Shown here piece after piece: positions 45,248 through 54,411 of a stretch of DNA of 64,000 nt (the first letter of the stretch is position 1; each line of letters starts with the position of its first letter). The position numbers and the translations under genes were made by a program. The stretch is from JAALLB01 sp017643495. Its GTDB lineage: Bacteria; Pseudomonadota; Alphaproteobacteria; Rhizobiales; Rhizobiaceae. The stretch is from assembly GCA_965216105.1 (NCBI GenBank), contig OZ244147.1:2356001-2420000 (forward strand), given 5' to 3'. Under the pieces are notes generated by a model. It was not told where the DNA came from and ran no database searches. It saw only the letters and a list, made by a program, of their open reading frames with translations.

Positions 45248-45734
45248 GCGGATCAAAGATCGCGCACGTTTCCGTACCGTGCGCCAATAGCTTTCCGTCG
45301 ACTGTCTTGATCGTGCCTTCAGAAGTTGCAAGGGTCTTGCCCATGTGTACGACCCTTGCCTCACAGATACATTCCCCGGTCTTGTCGGAAATCGGACGGA
45401 CAAGATGCACTTTGAATTCAATGGTGCCATAAGCCTTTCCGACGGGTATCTGGGTCCAGACACAGCACCCGAGAGCTGAATCAAGAAGAGCGCCAGCCCA
45501 ACCACCATGGACAACTCCGGCAGGGTTGTAATGGTCACGCAAGGGCGTCCCCCGAAAAGCACAGAACCCTTCATCCGCCTCGGACATGTAGAAATTCATC
45601 TGCTTTGCCATGGGCGGCGCGGGCAGTTTCCCGGCAATCATCTCACGAGCGAGTTCCAGTCCCGGAGTACTCAACAAACGCTCCGGCGGGATGGAGCCGA
45701 ACATCTGATCTTCCGAGTACCAGTAATCACCCAT
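45237..45734 (-). CDS. PaaI family hotdog thioesterase
   Basis: A 165-residue hotdog-fold protein with the PaaI motif HYNPAGVVHGGWAGALLDSALG, in which the Asp acts in acyl-CoA thioester hydrolysis, followed by a beta-strand VHLVRPI and CEARVVHMGKTLATSEG. Substrate unknown; family members hydrolyse phenylacetyl-CoA and medium-chain acyl-CoAs. Its start overlaps the recO stop by 8 bp, so it ends the era-recO operon. Confidence 0.93.
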   Translation of the reverse strand: MGDYWYSEDQMFGSIPPERLLSTPGLELAREMIAGKLPAPPMAKQMNFYMSEADEGFCAFRGTPLRDHYNPAGVVHGGWAGALLDSALGCCVWTQIPVGKAYGTIEFKVHLVRPISDKTGECICEARVVHMGKTLATSEGTIKTVDGKLLAHGTETCAIFDPLKR

Positions 45735-46473
45735 TTGATTTCTCCTGCTTTACAAGGTTTTTGATGAACCCCAGGCGTTCGTCGGGATGACGAATACCGC
45801 GGGCTCCATAGATATGTCGTTCAAGAAAGAATCCGGTGAGCCTGAAGCCGTCTTCAATGGACGTCACCGATGGCATTGAACTTGTGTCCTTGCGGGTACC
45901 CCTCAAAAAATCCGGAAGTACCAGCATGCGATCTGACCAAGGTTTTCCGGCATCGGCACTCACGGCTCTTCCGGATTTTGGAGATACGAATACAAGATCA
46001 TTGGTCTGTCCCGTTGCGGCACAGCTTTTCAGATCCAGCCCGAAGCCCAACTCATCAAGCAAAGCCAATTCGAAACGAACCATCAGACTTGCAGCGATTT
46101 CGGGAAAAGAGAAATTGTCGAGCAATACGCTTGCAGCTTCATACAAACCCGGATGAGGGTCGCGCTCCGGTAGCAGACGCAAATGGCATGCAAGCATCTG
46201 GACGCCATATATGCCCGAAGGGCTGGCCATCAGTTCAGCTGCGCGTAACTTTCCCGGCTCGATTGCAAACATGCCGAGATGGTCTTCAAGACGGGCTCTC
46301 CAGACAATTGTGGCGCTGTTTCCCGGTTGAAGAACCGGACGCATGCGTGCCGACCGACCACCACGAACCAGGCCGAGATGCCTGCCGTGATTCTGCGTCA
46401 TCATCTCAACAATCGCACTTGTTTCACCATGTTTGCGACTGCCCAGAATCAATCCTTCATCTTGCCATTCCAT
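45727..46473 (-). CDS. recO: DNA repair protein RecO
   Basis: RecO anneals DNA and helps load RecA through the RecFOR pathway. The 248 residues show the OB fold with LILGSRKHGETSAIVEMMTQNHGRHLGLVRGGRS at the N-terminus and the helical C-domain ending in FFLERHIYGARGIRHPDERL. It lies 18 bp after era in the usual lepB-rnc-era-recO order. The zinc ribbon of some RecO proteins is not evident. Confidence 0.96.
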   Translation of the reverse strand: MEWQDEGLILGSRKHGETSAIVEMMTQNHGRHLGLVRGGRSARMRPVLQPGNSATIVWRARLEDHLGMFAIEPGKLRAAELMASPSGIYGVQMLACHLRLLPERDPHPGLYEAASVLLDNFSFPEIAASLMVRFELALLDELGFGLDLKSCAATGQTNDLVFVSPKSGRAVSADAGKPWSDRMLVLPDFLRGTRKDTSSMPSVTSIEDGFRLTGFFLERHIYGARGIRHPDERLGFIKNLVKQEKSNG

Positions 46474-46491
46474 GGCATGGAGTTTCCCCGG

Positions 46492-47403
46492 CTAGACCGG
46501 AAATTCAAGTCCCATTTCCCGGTACCGGTCAGGATCATCAGACCAGTTCTCTCTCACCTTCACAAAAAGGAACAAATGAACCGGCTGTTCAACCAACTCC
46601 TTAAGCTCTTGGCGGGCAGCAGTGGAGATAGCCTTTATGGTCTCTCCACCCTTGCCGATTACGATTTTTTTCTGACTGTCCCGCTCAACATAAATGACCT
46701 GGCTTATCTTAACCGAACCGTCTTTTCTTTCTTCCCAAGCCTCGGTCTCAACATGGGAAGAGTATGGCAGTTCCTGATGCAAACGCAGATATATCTTTTC
46801 GCGGGTTACTTCTGCAGCCAGCATTCTCATCGGAAGGTCAGAGGCCTGGTCTTCAGGATACATGTAAGGCCCTTGAGGAAGGGTTGTTGAAAGATAGTCC
46901 AGAAAATCCCCGCAACCATCGCCGTTCAATGCGGACACCATGAAAGTCTCGTCAAAGGCATGTATTCCGTGAATCTCCTGTGTAAGAGCCAGCAGCCTGT
47001 CACGTGGGATGCGATCAATCTTGTTCAGCAGAAGGACCACTTTCCCGCCGAGTTCTTTCATACGCGCAACCAGAGCAGCAACATCGTCGGTAACGCCACG
47101 TTCAGCATCAATAATGCAAACAGACATGTCCGCATCACGGGCACTGCCCCATGCTGTGGAGACCATCACCTCATCCAGTTTGCGGCGGGGATTGAAGATA
47201 CCGGGTGTATCAACGAAAATGATCTGGCAATCATTGTGCATGGCAATGCCCCGGACGATCGAGCGTGTTGTCTGCACCTTGTGAGTCACGATTGAAATCT
47301 TGGTACCGACCAACTGGTTCATCAGTGTCGACTTGCCTGCATTTGGTGCGCCAATCAGCGCTACAAAACCGCACCTTGTCTTTGGTTCAGTCATCTCGGT
47401 CAT
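46492..47403 (-). CDS. era: GTPase Era
   Basis: Era binds the 3' end of 16S rRNA and couples 30S maturation to growth. Its 303 residues hold GAPNAGKSTLMNQLVG (G1), the Era signature KISIVTHKVQTTRS (G2), DTPG (G3) and NKID (G4), then a KH domain with VIGKGGETIKAIS at about 235-247. The ATG overlaps the rnc stop as ATGA. Confidence 0.97.
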   Translation of the reverse strand: MTEMTEPKTRCGFVALIGAPNAGKSTLMNQLVGTKISIVTHKVQTTRSIVRGIAMHNDCQIIFVDTPGIFNPRRKLDEVMVSTAWGSARDADMSVCIIDAERGVTDDVAALVARMKELGGKVVLLLNKIDRIPRDRLLALTQEIHGIHAFDETFMVSALNGDGCGDFLDYLSTTLPQGPYMYPEDQASDLPMRMLAAEVTREKIYLRLHQELPYSSHVETEAWEERKDGSVKISQVIYVERDSQKKIVIGKGGETIKAISTAARQELKELVEQPVHLFLFVKVRENWSDDPDRYREMGLEFPV

Positions 47404-48131
47404 GTTGCACTCTCGTCTTTCAGGTTTTTCCAGACCCCCTGCTTCACCAGAACCTTCTTAGCGGCATCCTGCTCCGCAATGCGTTTGGAACGTCCCTTGC
47501 CAGTCATGGTGATATGTTCAGCAACTCTTACATTGACCGTAAACTCGGGATCATGGTCGGGACCGCTACGATCAGCTTCTTCATATGATGGTGTTCCGTA
47601 ACGATTGGCATGGGCCCACTCCTGAAGTGCAGTCTTGGAGTCGCGGCGGGCAGCATCACTTTCCTTGAGGCGTTTCATCCAGAACCGCTTAATGAAAGCG
47701 GAAGCTTCTTCAATTCCTCCGTCAAGGTAGATTGATGCAATCACTGCTTCCAAAACATCCGCCCGCACACTTTGAAGTCTCTTTCCCTTCACCGATTTCA
47801 GGTCTCCACCTGTCCGGATATATTCATGCAACCCGAGTTCATCAGCAATTTCAGCCAAGGTACGCCCCCGAACCAGCGCATTCAGCCGGAGCGAAAGTTC
47901 GCCTTCCTTGGCAGACGGAAAATGTAAATGAAGCAATTCTGCGATGCACAATCCCAGCACCCTGTCACCAAGAAACTCCAGCCGCTCATAATGATCCTGC
48001 CCGCCCCCTCCGGAACGAACACTGGAATGGGTCAGCGCCCGTGTCAGACTGGAATGGTCTTCAAACCGGTAGCCAATTCGTTCCTCAAGCCTGTCATAGA
48101 GTCCTTCAACGCGCTTTGGGGACGCAGGCAC
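47400..48131 (-). CDS. rnc: Ribonuclease III
   Basis: RNase III cuts double-stranded RNA and processes rRNA precursors. The catalytic signature YERLEFLGDRVLG and the acidic DVLEAVIASIYLDGG segment form the metal site; a double-stranded RNA-binding domain occupies about 165-235. I chose GTG 48131 (VPASPKRVEGLYD, 243 residues): it starts 2 bp after the lepB stop with AAGGA upstream. The ATG-free longer frame would overlap lepB by 46 bp. Confidence 0.95.
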   Translation of the reverse strand: MPASPKRVEGLYDRLEERIGYRFEDHSSLTRALTHSSVRSGGGGQDHYERLEFLGDRVLGLCIAELLHLHFPSAKEGELSLRLNALVRGRTLAEIADELGLHEYIRTGGDLKSVKGKRLQSVRADVLEAVIASIYLDGGIEEASAFIKRFWMKRLKESDAARRDSKTALQEWAHANRYGTPSYEEADRSGPDHDPEFTVNVRVAEHITMTGKGRSKRIAEQDAAKKVLVKQGVWKNLKDESAT

Positions 48132-48133
48132 TC

Positions 48134-48871
48134 TTAAAGTCCTTCGAAGAAACGGGAGAAACGTGCATCCTGCGGCCATTTCCAGATGGCAAGCGGATGG
48201 CTGTTGTTCTTGATCGAGAAGAAGATCACAGTCGCCTTGCCGACAAAGTTTTCAAATGGCACAAAACCGGCCTCAAAGCGACTGTCCGCCGAATTGTCGC
48301 GGTTGTCGCCCATCATGAAATAATGGTTTGCCGGAACCGTGAATTCCCGTGTGTTGTCGCCCAGGCTGTTGGGATTGATATCCAGCGTTGTGTACGAAAC
48401 ACCATTGGGAAGGGTTTCAATATAGGCGCGAACCGGCGGTGCGCCGCTTTCATCATCCAGAAAGTTTGAAGCAGGCTTGCGTTCAACCTTCTCGCCGTTG
48501 ATATACAGTGCCCCGTCACGCATCTGGATTTTGTCACCCGGCAGGCCAATAACCCGCTTGATATAGTCAATATCCGGATTGGGTGGGTACTTGAAGACAG
48601 CAATATCTCCACGTTCCGGTTTTCCTTCCCAGATACGCCCCTCGAACAGATCAGGCGAAAACGGGATTGAATGTTTTGAGTATCCGTAGCTGAATTTTGA
48701 AACAAACAGATAATCACCAACCAGCAATGTGGGTTTCATCGAGCCTGACGGAATACTGAATGGCTGAAACACCACGGTGCGCAGGACAATTGCCAGCAGC
48801 AGGGCCTGAATGATTATCGAGACAGTTTCACCAATGGAGCTGCCTGATTTTTCCACCTTTTGTTCACTCAA
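48134..48871 (-). CDS. lepB: Signal peptidase I
   Basis: LepB cleaves signal peptides from exported proteins at the membrane. One N-terminal helix (about 14-34) is followed by the catalytic IPSGSMKPTL with Ser44 and the Lys of DYIKRVIGLPGD, the Ser-Lys dyad. FMMGDNRDNSADSR is the conserved box E. It is 245 residues, normal for the single-helix alphaproteobacterial type. It overlaps no neighbour, but acpS lies 24 bp upstream and rnc 2 bp downstream. Confidence 0.97.
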   Translation of the reverse strand: MSEQKVEKSGSSIGETVSIIIQALLLAIVLRTVVFQPFSIPSGSMKPTLLVGDYLFVSKFSYGYSKHSIPFSPDLFEGRIWEGKPERGDIAVFKYPPNPDIDYIKRVIGLPGDKIQMRDGALYINGEKVERKPASNFLDDESGAPPVRAYIETLPNGVSYTTLDINPNSLGDNTREFTVPANHYFMMGDNRDNSADSRFEAGFVPFENFVGKATVIFFSIKNNSHPLAIWKWPQDARFSRFFEGL

Positions 48872-48895
48872 GAACCTGTTCCACTTCGCATTGAG

Positions 48896-49303
48896 TCATC
48901 TTTTTGCTGCAGGCAGCGCCTCTATGACCACGAATGCCTGCGCCAGCGGATGATCATCTGTAATCGTCACATGAATATGTGGTTCGTATCCATTGGGCAT
49001 CATTTCTGCAAGTCTTTTTGCTGCACCATTTGTCAACTTCATGGTCGGTTTTCCAAATCGGTCATTCACAACTCCCATGTCCCTCCAGTAAACACCATTG
49101 GACAGTCCTGTTCCCAACGCCTTGCTGCATGCCTCCTTGGCAGCAAAGCGTTTTGCGTAGGACGCAGCCCGATTGCGCCGTCTATCAGATTTGGCTTGTT
49201 CAATTTCAGTAAATACCCGTTCGGTAAACCGTTCGCCGTATCGCTCCAGTGATCGCTCTATGCGGCGAATGTCGATCAGGTCACTTCCAAGGCCGATAAT
49301 CAA
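48896..49303 (-). CDS. acpS: Holo-acyl carrier protein synthase
   Basis: AcpS transfers 4'-phosphopantetheine from CoA to acyl carrier protein. The metal-binding GLGSDLIDIRRIERSL and the FAAKEACSKALGTGL motif, which holds the catalytic Glu and Lys, are intact. I chose TTG 49303, 135 residues, because GGAG lies 8 nt upstream and the family starts at IIGLGSDL; a GTG at 49324 gives seven extra residues. Confidence 0.96.
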   Translation of the reverse strand: MIIGLGSDLIDIRRIERSLERYGERFTERVFTEIEQAKSDRRRNRAASYAKRFAAKEACSKALGTGLSNGVYWRDMGVVNDRFGKPTMKLTNGAAKRLAEMMPNGYEPHIHVTITDDHPLAQAFVVIEALPAAKR

Positions 49304-49363
49304 GGGACAGACTCCAGTTTGCACTGCTGTCAGGTATGTAGCACACCACCCTGATGCAACAGT

Positions 49364-49987
49364 TCATTCGGACGGTGCCGGCATTCCGGAGCCCGGCTTG
49401 CGCATTTTCTCAAGCTTGACCTGTCGGCGTTTCTTGCGAGATGCATTGAATACCGCAGATGCCCAGCGCGTACAAATATAACCGATGATACCTGCAGCAA
49501 CCCCAAGTGGCACACTTCCAACAAGCATCGGTTTGATCAGCGGATCCCACAAGCCTACAATCTTGTCTATCAAACCTGAAAAGCCGACATCCATGATGTC
49601 GGTATGAGCCAGGCCCTTCAGCCGGTGGGTCTCGCTGTTATGGACCTTTTCACCGGATAGTATGAAACTCCCAACTTGGTGAGTAGAGGCCCAAATAACG
49701 GGAAACGTCAGGGGATTACCGAAAAAGGTACCCATTGCGGCTGCAAGAAAATTCCCTCCAACAACAAATGCTATGGCAAATGCTAGTATGAAGTGAAATC
49801 CCAGGAACGGGGTAAAGGATGCCATGATGCCTGCAGCAACACCTGCTGCAATTGCATGCGGTGAAGCAGTAAGGCGCAAAATCCGCTTGGACATGTATTT
49901 GCCTGAACGAACCCAGCTACGGCGGGGCCACAGCATGATTCGAAGCCTTTCATAACGACTTGCCGGCTTTCTACGTCCAAAAAGCAT
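49364..49987 (-). CDS. DUF2062 membrane protein
   Basis: A 207-residue inner-membrane protein with a basic cytoplasmic N-terminus (RRKPASRYERLRIMLWPRRSW) and hydrophobic segments near 50-80, 85-105 and 170-190. The SPHAIAAGVAAGIMASFTPF and GNPLTFPVIWAST motifs are characteristic of DUF2062. Function unknown. It regularly lies between pyrE and acpS in Rhizobiales. A 250-bp gap without a gene separates it from pyrE. Confidence 0.92.
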   Translation of the reverse strand: MLFGRRKPASRYERLRIMLWPRRSWVRSGKYMSKRILRLTASPHAIAAGVAAGIMASFTPFLGFHFILAFAIAFVVGGNFLAAAMGTFFGNPLTFPVIWASTHQVGSFILSGEKVHNSETHRLKGLAHTDIMDVGFSGLIDKIVGLWDPLIKPMLVGSVPLGVAAGIIGYICTRWASAVFNASRKKRRQVKLEKMRKPGSGMPAPSE

Positions 49988-50237
49988 TGCCTGGATTATT
50001 TTCTGCGTTTGTTAGTTCAACCAAATTCTGCATGCTAACCGCCCGAGAAGGGGAACAGCCTGCCTACCTTTACACCACCCAGGTTACCTTTGGGCAAACA
50101 GAGGTGAAAAAAGCGGATATTTCATGTGTTTTTTCAAGACCTGTGATCGCGGTCGCAGTTTGCATTCACAAACACGCACCTTACGTGGCAAACAAATATG
50201 CATCTGACATGACTGCAAGGCAAAATGACGGCGGATT
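49988..50237. other. Intergenic interval between DUF2062 gene and pyrE
   Basis: A 250-bp stretch without a convincing gene. Short frames across it are shadows running into pyrE. It must contain the pyrE 3' end and probably the promoter of the DUF2062-acpS-lepB group. I see no perfect terminator, only an A/T-rich stretch near 50105-50135 and partly repeated TACCTTT words at 50065 and 50086. Confidence 0.5.
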
Positions 50238-50816
50238 TCAGAGGTTACGACTTCCGGGCTTGATCGCAGGTATGGCCGCCAATTCAACCGGGATTTCATC
50301 TTCTGCATAGGCCGGGACTTCATACTCCGCCAGCGCAAGCAGCGGAACTCCAACATCGACTTTCCCTGCCGAACGGTCAACCAGACAGGCTGCGGCCAGA
50401 ACATCGGCGCCCAGCTTTTCAAGTGTTTCAACGGTCTCCCGGATTGAAAGGCCGGTTGTCACAATATCTTCCACTATGACGACCCGTGCTCCCGGTTCAA
50501 TCTCAAACCTTCTTAACTGGAATACACCTTCCTGGCGCTCAACCCATATATTGGGAACAGCAAGATGTCTGCTGGTCTCATAAGCCGGTATGATGCCACC
50601 AACTGCCGGGCCAACCACATAATCAAGGCCATCAGCACAGTGGCTGCTGATCTTTTCTGCCAGGGCCTTGCACAATATCTCTGTCTTGTCGGCGTGCATG
50701 AATACGCGGGCCTTTTGAAGAAAGACAGGACTATGCAAGCCTGATGTGAGAATAAAATGCCCTTCCATCATGGCACCGCAATCGCGGAAAATTTCGAGTA
50801 CCTCGTCTCGTGTCAT
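50238..50816 (-). CDS. pyrE: Orotate phosphoribosyltransferase
   Basis: PyrE makes orotidine 5'-phosphate from orotate and PRPP in pyrimidine synthesis. The PRPP loop VVIVEDIVTTGLSIRETVE near 115-133 is intact, as is the hood/orotate region FILTSGLHSPVFLQKA at the N-terminus. 192 residues, typical of the alphaproteobacterial length. It lies 28 bp downstream of rsh on the same strand, as is usual in the order. Confidence 0.95.
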   Translation of the reverse strand: MTRDEVLEIFRDCGAMMEGHFILTSGLHSPVFLQKARVFMHADKTEILCKALAEKISSHCADGLDYVVGPAVGGIIPAYETSRHLAVPNIWVERQEGVFQLRRFEIEPGARVVIVEDIVTTGLSIRETVETLEKLGADVLAAACLVDRSAGKVDVGVPLLALAEYEVPAYAEDEIPVELAAIPAIKPGSRNL

Positions 50817-50844
50817 AGCACTGGTGCCCCCTTAGCAATGGTCT

Positions 50845-53010
50845 CTAGCCGGTTATCCGCTCAACAGAAGTTGTAACTTCCTTGTCCTTCAAGTGCGTAA
50901 TGATACTGGTTAGGTGTGTCAGGTCCCAAACATCAATATCTATCTCCATTTCCGTAAAATCTTCCACGGGAACTTTCATGACAAGATTTTGTATATTGCC
51001 GTCATGCTCAGCAATCACACTTGCGATTGCCGCAAGTGTGCCCGGCAAGTTTGCTGCCAATACCTTTATACGGGCCGGAAACCGTTGCCGGTTTTTAACA
51101 TCAATGTCCCACCGAACGTCGAGCAAGTCATCTTTGGCGCCCTTGAAGTTCGACAGTACCGAAGAACTGCTGGGGTAAATGGTAATCCCCTCCCCTGGCG
51201 TCAATATGCCAACAATCTTGTCACCCGGTACTGCTCCTCCTTCATTGGAGAACGTAACCGGCAGGTCGTTTCGCAACCCACGAATCGGAATTGTTTTCCC
51301 CTGCTCGCCTGGCGTATTGCCCGAGGTCTCCGGGATTTCAGGCAGAAGCTGATTGGCAGAACTTGCAAGACCCGAATTTGCCATCTCAAAATCAGGATAA
51401 AGCGACTTGATTACCGTGCGCGGACGTATCTCTCCCCTACCCACATCAGACAAGACATCGTCTACACTGCGACGCGCCAGCCTTGGAAGTACGGTTTCCA
51501 GGGTTTTTGCTACAAAATCATAGCCAGCATCGGAGAAGGCGCGCTCCAGCATTCTGGCGCCAAGCGCGGAGTATTGCCGGTGTACGGCTTGCCTGCTGGC
51601 CCGGCGAATGGAAGAGCGTGCTTTTCCCGTTACCACAACACTTTCCCATGCTGCCGGTGGCGTCTGGGATTCCGACCTGATGATTTCCACCTCATCGCCA
51701 TTATTGAGTTGTGTGATGACCGGCATGATCTTGCCATTGAGCTTGCAGCCTATGCAGCTGTTGCCAATGTCGGTATGAACAGCATAGGCAAAGTCAATCG
51801 GGGTGGCGCCTTTGGGAAGAGCAATGATCCGGCCTTTCGGCGTGAAACAAAAGACCTGATCGAGAAACAGTTCCAGCTTGGTGTGTTCGAGGAATTCTTC
51901 CGGATTGTCACCTTCTGCCAGCTGTTCAATGGTCTTTCTCAGCGAGGCATAAGCCTTGCTTTCCGCAAACTGGTCCTCCCCGTCCTTGTATGATGCATGA
52001 GCAGCAATTCCGTATTCGGCTACTTCATGCATTTCCCTTGTTCTGATCTGTAACTCAACGCGCTGGCTAAGAGGGCCAAATACCGTTGTATGAATGGACT
52101 GGTAATCATTCTGCTTCGGGACGGAAATGAAGTCCTTGAACCTGCCGGGAACCATTTTCCAGTCTGTATGTACAAGTCCAAGCACCCGGTAACAGTCCTC
52201 CACAGACGGCACAATGATGCGGAAGCCGTAAATATCGGACAATTGTTCGAAACTGAGCGATTTCAATTCCATCTTGCGGAAGACCGAGTAAGGCTTTTTC
52301 TGGCGGCTTTTGACGACCGCATCTATATGTCTTTCCTTGAGCCTTCGCTCCAGGGCTCCGGTAATCTCCTTCGTCAGCGAACGGTTTTTTTCCGCAAGGG
52401 CTTCGAGGTGACCAATAACAGCCGAATAGGCTTCCGGATTGATGTACTTGAAGGAAAGCTCCTCCAGTTCATCCCGCAAGTCCTGCATTCCCATTCGCCC
52501 GGCCAAGGGAGCATAAATCTCCATTGTCTCGGTTGCTATGCGCCTGCACTTCTCCGGACGCATGATTCCGAGCGTACGCATGTTATGCAGACGGTCCGCC
52601 AGCTTTACGAGAAGAACCCGGATATCATCAGACACAGCCAGCAGAAGGCGGCGAAGGTTTTCGGCCTGTTTGGCTTGCTGGGAAACCAGATCAAGCCTTT
52701 TCAGCTTGGTAAGGCCCTCGACCAGCTTGCCAATCTTTTCGCCAAACAATTCATCGATCTCGCGACGGGTGGCGTCAGTATCCTCAATCGTATCGTGCAG
52801 GAGGGCAACGGCAATGGTTTCCTCGTCAAGATGCAACTCGGTGAGAATCGCCGCCACTTCCAGCGGATGTGAAAAGTAAGGGTCGCCGCTCGCCCTTTTC
52901 TGTTCCCCATGCTTTTGCATGGCATAAACGTAGGCCTTGTTGAGAAGCAGCTCATCGGGTTCGGCAATGTAGCTTGCAACCCGCTCAACAAGTTCATACT
53001 GGCGCATCAT
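50845..53010 (-). CDS. rsh: Bifunctional (p)ppGpp synthetase/hydrolase (RelA/SpoT homologue)
   Basis: Rsh makes and degrades the alarmone (p)ppGpp. In 721 residues the HD hydrolase lies at about 25-190 (HPLEVAAIL, LLHDTIEDT), the synthetase at about 230-350 (YGFRIIVPSVEDCYRVLG), then TGS (about 385-445) and a C-terminal ACT domain (about 645-721). Catalytic HD residues are kept, so it is the bifunctional alphaproteobacterial type. Start ATG 53010 or 53007 (two Met). It follows rpoZ with a terminator-like hairpin between. Confidence 0.96.
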   Translation of the reverse strand: MMRQYELVERVASYIAEPDELLLNKAYVYAMQKHGEQKRASGDPYFSHPLEVAAILTELHLDEETIAVALLHDTIEDTDATRREIDELFGEKIGKLVEGLTKLKRLDLVSQQAKQAENLRRLLLAVSDDIRVLLVKLADRLHNMRTLGIMRPEKCRRIATETMEIYAPLAGRMGMQDLRDELEELSFKYINPEAYSAVIGHLEALAEKNRSLTKEITGALERRLKERHIDAVVKSRQKKPYSVFRKMELKSLSFEQLSDIYGFRIIVPSVEDCYRVLGLVHTDWKMVPGRFKDFISVPKQNDYQSIHTTVFGPLSQRVELQIRTREMHEVAEYGIAAHASYKDGEDQFAESKAYASLRKTIEQLAEGDNPEEFLEHTKLELFLDQVFCFTPKGRIIALPKGATPIDFAYAVHTDIGNSCIGCKLNGKIMPVITQLNNGDEVEIIRSESQTPPAAWESVVVTGKARSSIRRASRQAVHRQYSALGARMLERAFSDAGYDFVAKTLETVLPRLARRSVDDVLSDVGRGEIRPRTVIKSLYPDFEMANSGLASSANQLLPEIPETSGNTPGEQGKTIPIRGLRNDLPVTFSNEGGAVPGDKIVGILTPGEGITIYPSSSSVLSNFKGAKDDLLDVRWDIDVKNRQRFPARIKVLAANLPGTLAAIASVIAEHDGNIQNLVMKVPVEDFTEMEIDIDVWDLTHLTSIITHLKDKEVTTSVERITG

Positions 53011-53059
53011 TGAGTGTCGTCACCGGCGCAAATGAATAATAACCCATTCAATATGAATG

Positions 53060-53090
53060 AAGCCCGACAGGAATTAAACCTGCCGGGCTT
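53060..53090 (-). terminator. Hairpin between rpoZ and rsh
   Basis: AAGCCCGACAGG (53060-53071) pairs with CCTGCCGGGCTT (53079-53090): a 12-bp stem with one A-C mismatch and a 7-nt loop. On the minus strand the T-run after it is weak (CTTCATTCATATT), so it is probably a partial terminator ending the rpoZ transcript upstream of rsh. Confidence 0.75.
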
Positions 53091-53131
53091 TCAAAACAAG
53101 AATAAAGATGCCTCACAAAGGCTGGAACAAC

Positions 53132-53551
53132 TCAGTAATCGTCGTTCTTTTCAGGTGGCACCAGCCCTTCAATGCCTGCCAGCAACTCTTCTTCAGAAAG
53201 GCTGTCGAACGTCACATCGCTCTGGGGTGCATCCGGGGTATCGGCTGATGCAGTTTCGGCGACTGGCTCAGCATCATGTGAAATAGCCGGCACTTCGACT
53301 GCTTCCTGCTCCGGCTCGTCAACCTCAACCTGTTTTTGCAACGAGTGAATCAGGTCTTCCTGCAGATCGGCTGGAGACAATGTTTCTTCAGCAATCTCGC
53401 GAAGCGCCACAACAGGGTTTTTATCATTGTCACGCGGAACGGTAATTTCACCGCCGCTTGAAATCTGCCGGGCACGATGACCGGCCAACAATACCAGTTC
53501 AAACCGGTTTTCAACTTTGTCTACGCAATCTTCGACGGTTACGCGTGCCAT
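53132..53551 (-). CDS. rpoZ: RNA polymerase omega subunit
   Basis: Omega aids assembly of RNA polymerase and is part of the ppGpp site in proteobacteria. ARVTVEDCVDKVENRFELVLLAGHRARQ is the conserved omega N-terminus; the motif DNDKNPVVALREIAEE follows. The C-terminal half is an acidic tail (about 75-139) longer than in Escherichia coli, as in other Rhizobiales. Start ATG 53551 is chosen because conservation begins there. It neighbours rsh, an apt pairing for stringent control. Confidence 0.95.
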   Translation of the reverse strand: MARVTVEDCVDKVENRFELVLLAGHRARQISSGGEITVPRDNDKNPVVALREIAEETLSPADLQEDLIHSLQKQVEVDEPEQEAVEVPAISHDAEPVAETASADTPDAPQSDVTFDSLSEEELLAGIEGLVPPEKNDDY

Positions 53552-53823
53552 CGCTTGTTCCTTGGTTTGTTTTCTTGGAGTTGCAGGAGCCGTAACGGCA
53601 AAACGTGACCATTTCAAGAAAATTCGTCATCTGTGTACCGTTTCCGCGCATGAAACTTCCGGTTGTCGATGCCGCAACAGATTTCAATTCTCTCTTCTGC
53701 TTCACATTTTTGTTTGAAGCAAAGTATTTGCGCCTTTGCCCATTGCCTTGTTCCGAAACGAAACAATCTAAGTTGTAAACATATTCAGGAGGGGCAGAAG
53801 GCCCCGAAAGGCGATAATTAAAA

Positions 53824-54411
53824 ATGTTTGACCAGCGCGAGAAATTGGCACTCTTCATTGATGGCGCCAATCTTTACGCCACTTCGAAATCCCTTGGCTT
53901 CGACATCGATTACAAACGGATGCTCGGCCATTTCCAGAAACAGGCATACTTGCTGCGTGCCTATTATTATACAGCTTTGGTGGAGGACCAGGAGTATTCA
54001 TCAATCCGGCCCTTGATCGACTGGCTTGACTATAATGGATACACGGTCGTGACCAAGCCAGTGAAAGAATTCACAGATGCCACTGGCCGCAGGAAAGTGA
54101 AAGGGAACATGGATATTGAGCTGGCGGTTGATGCAATGCACCTTTCTGAATCCGTCGATCACATCGTAGTTTTTTCCGGCGATGGTGATTTTCGCTACCT
54201 TGTAGAAGCATTGCAGAGAAAAGGCCGAAAGGTATCCGTTGTTTCCACGGTAAAAACACAACCTCCGATGATCGCTGACGACCTGCGCCGTCAGGCAGAC
54301 AATTTCATCGAGCTCACCACCTTGAAGCAAGAAATTGGGCGAGACCCGGCAGATAATCCAAACTATAGTCCCCACGAAGAGGACTATGATGACGAAGACG
54401 AAGATTACTGA
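53824..54411 (+). CDS. NYN domain protein (LabA/DUF88)
   Basis: A 195-residue PIN-like protein. It contains ALFIDGANLY with the first acidic residue, MDIELAVDAM and VFSGDGDFRYLVEAL with conserved Asp residues, and a basic region before the acidic C-terminus (DYDDEDEDY). NYN domains are predicted ribonucleases; in LabA-type proteins the biological role varies. Divergent from rpoZ with 272 bp between. Its 3' end overlaps the next gene by 23 bp. Confidence 0.93.
   Translation: MFDQREKLALFIDGANLYATSKSLGFDIDYKRMLGHFQKQAYLLRAYYYTALVEDQEYSSIRPLIDWLDYNGYTVVTKPVKEFTDATGRRKVKGNMDIELAVDAMHLSESVDHIVVFSGDGDFRYLVEALQRKGRKVSVVSTVKTQPPMIADDLRRQADNFIELTTLKQEIGRDPADNPNYSPHEEDYDDEDEDY

Noticed and set aside
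45083..45574. 163-codon minus-strand frame overlapping the PaaI thioesterase
   Set aside because: The neighbouring frame 45237-45734 carries the intact hotdog motif and is coupled to recO.
45870..46604. 244-codon plus-strand frame opposite recO and the end of era
   Set aside because: Antisense to two conserved genes, unusual composition, no start signal.
48132..48179. Longer rnc start at 48179
   Set aside because: It would overlap lepB by 46 bp; GTG 48131 directly follows the lepB stop with a ribosome binding site.
52090..52872. Open frame of 260 codons on the plus strand opposite rsh
   Set aside because: It lies entirely antisense to the conserved RelA/SpoT gene, has no known domain and its residues follow the complementary codon pattern of rsh.
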